From: Burkholderiales bacterium
Lineage (GTDB): Bacteria; Pseudomonadota; Gammaproteobacteria; Burkholderiales; Casimicrobiaceae
Direction: 5' to 3'
Length of the DNA stretch: 10,269 nt
Assembly (NCBI GenBank): GCA_025354075.1
Contig: JANXNO010000023.1
Span: forward strand, 1-10,269
Below the pieces are notes generated by a model. That model was given only the letters and a program-made list of their open reading frames with translations. It did not search any database and was not told where the DNA came from. The position numbers were made by a program, and so were the translations under genes. Of the stretch, positions 7,715-10,269 are shown one piece after another. The first letter of the stretch is position 1. Each line of letters begins with the position of its first letter.

Positions 7715-7749
7715 CGGTTCGCACGCCAAAAGTTGCGACGGAACCGCGC

Positions 7750-9273
7750 TTACAAGTCGAACCGAATGCCCTGAGCCAACGGAAGTTTGCGACCGTAATT
7801 GATCGTGTTGGTCGCGCGCCGCATGTACGCGCGCCAGCTATCCGAGCCCGATTCGCGACCGCCGCCGGTTTCTTTTTCACCCCCGAACGCACCGCCGATT
7901 TCAGCGCCGCTGGTGCCGATATTGACGTTGACGATACCGCAGTCGCTGCCTGCAGCACTCAGGAAGCGCTCCATCTCGCGCATGTCATTGGTGAAGATGC
8001 AGGAAGAAAGACCATGCGCGACGGAGTTGTTGAGTGTGATGGCTTGTTCAACATCGCCGTCGTATTTCACGACATACAAAATCGGCGCGAATGTTTCGTC
8101 GCACATCACATCTGTCTGCGCTGGCATTTCGACTAGCGCGGGTTGCACATAAAACGCATCAGCGCCAAGCATCTCGTGCACGCGCTCGCCTCCACTCACG
8201 TTGCCGCCAGCAGCGTGCGCCGCAACGAGCGCAGCCTGCATGCCGTCGAACGCAGCTTTATCAATCAGCGGGCCGACGAGCGTTCCTTCGTCAAGTGGAT
8301 TACCGATGCGCAGCTTGCCGTAAATCACTTTCAGACGCGGCACCAGCGTGTCGTAGATGCTCGCGTGAACGATCAGGCGGCGCAGTGTTGTGCAGCGCTG
8401 ACCGGCCGTTCCAACCGCAGAAAACGTGACCGCGCGTTCGACCATTTCGAGCGTTGCGCTCGGTGCGATGATCGCGGCGTTGTTGCCGCCAAGCTCGAGA
8501 ATGCTGCGGGCGAAACGCTTGGCGCAAGCCTCGCCGACCATGCGACCCATGCGTGTGGAACCGGTCGCAGAAACGAGTGGAATGCGGGCATCTGCCGTGA
8601 GCGTGGCGCCTAGATCGGCACGACCAATCAACACGGTGGAAAGGCTGTCCGGTGCTGCATGACCAGCGTCACGATAGCGCAGCACTGCACGCTCAAAAAT
8701 CGCCTGTGTCGCGAGCGCAGTGAGCGGCGCTTTGTCGGACGGTTTCCAGATCGTGCTGTTGCCGCAAACCAGCGCCAGCGCTGCGTTCCACGCCCACACC
8801 GCGACCGGAAAGTTGAACGCGCTAATGATCAGCGTTGGCCCGAGCGGATGCCAGGTTTCCATCATGCGATGTTCAGGGCGCTCGGACGCAATCGTGAGAC
8901 CATAAAGCTGACGCGACAGACCGACCGCGAAATCGCAAATGTCGATCATCTCCTGCACCTCGCCCAAACCCTCTTGCAGAATTTTTCCGGCTTCGATGGA
9001 CACGAGTTGGCCGAGCGCTTGTTTGTTCGTGCGCAGCTCGTCGCCAAGCAAGCGGACGAGTTCGCCACGCGCTGGTGGGGGGACAGTGCGCCATGCGAGG
9101 AAGGCTTCGCGACTGTTTGCGACGGTGCGTTCGATATCCGTGGCGTTGGCGCAGGCGGGCGAGGCGATTATTTCGCCGGTGATCGGCGTGCGTGCGGTGA
9201 TTGCGTTTTCGCTGGTTGCGACTGTCACGGTGACGCCGAGTTGTTTGCAGAGATCGAGTGCGGTTTTTTTCAT
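7750..9273 (-). CDS. ALDH7-type L-aminoadipate-semialdehyde (piperideine-6-carboxylate) dehydrogenase
   Basis: A 507-residue aldehyde dehydrogenase (PF00171) of the ALDH7/antiquitin type, which oxidises 2-aminoadipate 6-semialdehyde to 2-aminoadipate with NAD(P)+ in lysine breakdown. Features seen: FNFPVAVWAWNAALALVCGN with the conserved Asn154, SATGSTRMGRMV (cofactor binding), general-base Glu260 in LELGGNN, and the nucleophile Cys294 in GQRCTTLRRL, the usual 34 residues later. The C-terminal RRATNTINYGRKLPLAQGIRFDL is characteristic of ALDH7. The upstream neighbour on the same strand is a Lys9-family dehydrogenase that would supply the semialdehyde, which strengthens the assignment. I chose ATG 9273 rather than the longer frame from 9390, because the extra 39 residues would be translated from a REP repeat and look unlike any ALDH N-terminus. 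The Shine-Dalgarno is weak (GGA about 7 nt upstream). The name amaB is used in Pseudomonas, but orthology is not shown here. Confidence 0.93.
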   Translation of the reverse strand: MKKTALDLCKQLGVTVTVATSENAITARTPITGEIIASPACANATDIERTVANSREAFLAWRTVPPPARGELVRLLGDELRTNKQALGQLVSIEAGKILQEGLGEVQEMIDICDFAVGLSRQLYGLTIASERPEHRMMETWHPLGPTLIISAFNFPVAVWAWNAALALVCGNSTIWKPSDKAPLTALATQAIFERAVLRYRDAGHAAPDSLSTVLIGRADLGATLTADARIPLVSATGSTRMGRMVGEACAKRFARSILELGGNNAAIIAPSATLEMVERAVTFSAVGTAGQRCTTLRRLIVHASIYDTLVPRLKVIYGKLRIGNPLDEGTLVGPLIDKAAFDGMQAALVAAHAAGGNVSGGERVHEMLGADAFYVQPALVEMPAQTDVMCDETFAPILYVVKYDGDVEQAITLNNSVAHGLSSCIFTNDMREMERFLSAAGSDCGIVNVNIGTSGAEIGGAFGGEKETGGGRESGSDSWRAYMRRATNTINYGRKLPLAQGIRFDL

Positions 9274-9338
9274 CGTGAATCCAATGGGTATCAATGCGGG
9301 TTCTGGGTGCCGAAATGTATAGGGTGCGCTCACTGCGT

Positions 9339-9403
9339 TTGTGGGAGCGACTTGTCGCGGCCACCGTTGCAGCGATGTTGGTCGCGACAAGTCGCTCTTA
9401 CAA
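9339..9403. repeat. Inverted pair of REP-like units between the two lysine-catabolism genes
   Basis: Two inverted 24-nt units, 9339-9362 and 9380-9403, match at 21 of 24 positions and share a perfect 15-bp arm (9345-9359 and 9383-9397, GAGCGACTTGTCGCG and its complement). Each unit is itself a small palindrome, GCGAC-TT-GTCGC. This is the structure of a BIME-like REP doublet. It lies between the stop of the upstream gene (9415) and the start of the ALDH gene (9273) on the minus strand. In RNA it would form a long stable hairpin that could affect transcript stability or readthrough. Confidence 0.85.
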
Positions 9404-9414
9404 CAACATGCGTA

Positions 9415-10269
9415 CTAAGAAATGGACTCGATGCGCCGCGATTGCTCGTATGCGACACCAAAACGATTCGCGAGAAAATCTGGCAGAGCCACCTGCTCCT
9501 GACGAATGAATCCACTCTTCGGCAGCTTGCCCGCGCGAAAAAGATCAACAGCAGCGCAAATACCCGCTGCAGTAGTGATCTGAATCGCCGACACCGCCTC
9601 GTCGCTACCAGTCGCCCGCTGCGCAAAAATCTTGCGCGCGAACACTTCCTGAACGTAGGCGCCTTTGCGCATACCGCTGACGGTGACGAACACCAGCACC
9701 ACGTCCTGCATGGTCGTTGGCACCGATTTGCGCATGATGTCCTTGAGCGCTTCCTGATCATTCGACAGGCGCAGCTCGGTGAGCAAAAACTGCATCAATG
9801 CGCGATGGCCCGGATAGCGCACGCTCTTGTAGTCAAGGCTGCGCACTTTGCCGTCGAGCGTTTCGCACAATGTGCCAAGGCCACCGGAGGTGTTGAACGC
9901 TTCGTATTCCACGCCGTCGAGGGAGAAGTGTTCGAGCCCTTCGAGTGGCAGCATAGCGGTGATCGCGCCTTCGTGAATCGCTTCACACGGATGACAGTAT
10001 TCATTGATCAGTCCGTCGACGCTCCACGTCAGGTTGTACTTGAGCGCGTTGGTCGGGAAGGCTGGCAGCGCGCCGACGCGCATCTTGATTTCGTCGAGAC
10101 TGTCGAAGCCCTGCGCGAGGTGATGCGCGACGATGCCGATGAAGCCTGGAGCCAGGCCGCATTGCGGCATGAAGGCGGTTTTTGCACCCTGCGCCAGACC
10201 CATGATGGCTTTGGTAGCGGCGACGTCTTCAGTCAGATCGAAGTAGTGGCAACCTGCGTTTTTGGCAGC
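9415..10269 (-). CDS. Saccharopine dehydrogenase / lysine 6-dehydrogenase family protein, 3' part
   Basis: The frame is open to the right edge, giving the last 284 residues; the N-terminal NAD(P)-binding Rossmann part is mostly off the window. The first visible residues AAKNAGCHYFDLTEDV are the end of that domain, followed by the Lys9-type C-terminal domain (PF16653) with KTAFMPQCGLAPGFIGIVAHHL, FPTNALKYNLTWSVDGLINEY, FNTSGGLGTLCETLDGKV and YPGHRALM. The Met at 10203 is internal, not a start. The family includes saccharopine dehydrogenase (releasing glutamate and aminoadipate semialdehyde) and L-lysine 6-dehydrogenase (oxidative deamination of lysine). Both give the substrate of the ALDH encoded 141 nt downstream. 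Sequence alone does not choose between them. The absence of a visible lysine-ketoglutarate reductase domain is uninformative, because the upstream part is missing. Confidence 0.88.
   Translation of the reverse strand, partial: AAKNAGCHYFDLTEDVAATKAIMGLAQGAKTAFMPQCGLAPGFIGIVAHHLAQGFDSLDEIKMRVGALPAFPTNALKYNLTWSVDGLINEYCHPCEAIHEGAITAMLPLEGLEHFSLDGVEYEAFNTSGGLGTLCETLDGKVRSLDYKSVRYPGHRALMQFLLTELRLSNDQEALKDIMRKSVPTTMQDVVLVFVTVSGMRKGAYVQEVFARKIFAQRATGSDEAVSAIQITTAAGICAAVDLFRAGKLPKSGFIRQEQVALPDFLANRFGVAYEQSRRIESIS

Noticed and set aside
9274..9390. N-terminal extension of the ALDH gene by 39 codons
   Set aside because: The extension is encoded partly by a REP unit and does not look like an ALDH N-terminus; ATG 9273 gives a normal family length.

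Overview
The window looks like ordinary chromosome of a betaproteobacterium, probably of the Burkholderiales. The main support is the first 91 residues of SucC, which read like betaproteobacterial SucC, sitting beside a DUF2889 gene. Moderately high GC and REP-like and other short intergenic repeats fit a free-living proteobacterium. No phage, plasmid, insertion sequence, CRISPR array, tRNA or rRNA was seen.

Layout. (1) On the minus strand, a DUF2889 gene (313-888) is followed after 38 nt by the start of sucC (1-274, running off the left edge). (2) Divergent from these is a plus-strand pair: glycerol kinase glpK (1024-2529) and an exported amidohydrolase-fold protein (2517-3362) that overlaps it by 13 nt. 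(3) A 257-nt spacer holds two decayed intergenic repeats and a dyad that may be an operator. It leads into a compact operon of a VOC-fold protein (3620-3988), a Cdd1 helix-hairpin-helix protein (4012-4308) and a YafY-type HTH-WYL regulator (4316-5017). (4) A stand-alone thiamine-diphosphate enzyme annotated in the acetolactate-synthase-like group (5128-6669) may be preceded by a 13-codon leader frame that ends in an ATGA overlap with its start. (5) After a convergent spacer come minus-strand genes: a cytosolic glycerophosphodiester phosphodiesterase (ugpQ-like, 6919-7674), an ALDH7-type aminoadipate-semialdehyde dehydrogenase (7750-9273), and the 3' part of a saccharopine dehydrogenase or lysine 6-dehydrogenase family gene (9415 to the right edge).

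How the genes fit together. The last two genes form a plausible lysine-catabolic pair: the Lys9-family enzyme would make aminoadipate semialdehyde (in equilibrium with piperideine-6-carboxylate) and the dehydrogenase would oxidise it to 2-aminoadipate. A pair of inverted REP-like units lies between them, and a degenerate one lies beyond the dehydrogenase. GlpK and UgpQ both yield glycerol 3-phosphate, but they lie apart on opposite strands, so they are not one operon. SucC belongs to the TCA cycle. The VOC-Cdd1-YafY trio looks like a small locally regulated module of unknown substrate.

I found no clearly new defence, mobile or biosynthetic system. The observations most worth following are the CTGACA-N6-TGTCAG dyad upstream of the YafY operon, the exported amidohydrolase coupled to glpK, the coupled leader frame before the ThDP enzyme, and the missing fructose-bisphosphate loop in GlpK.
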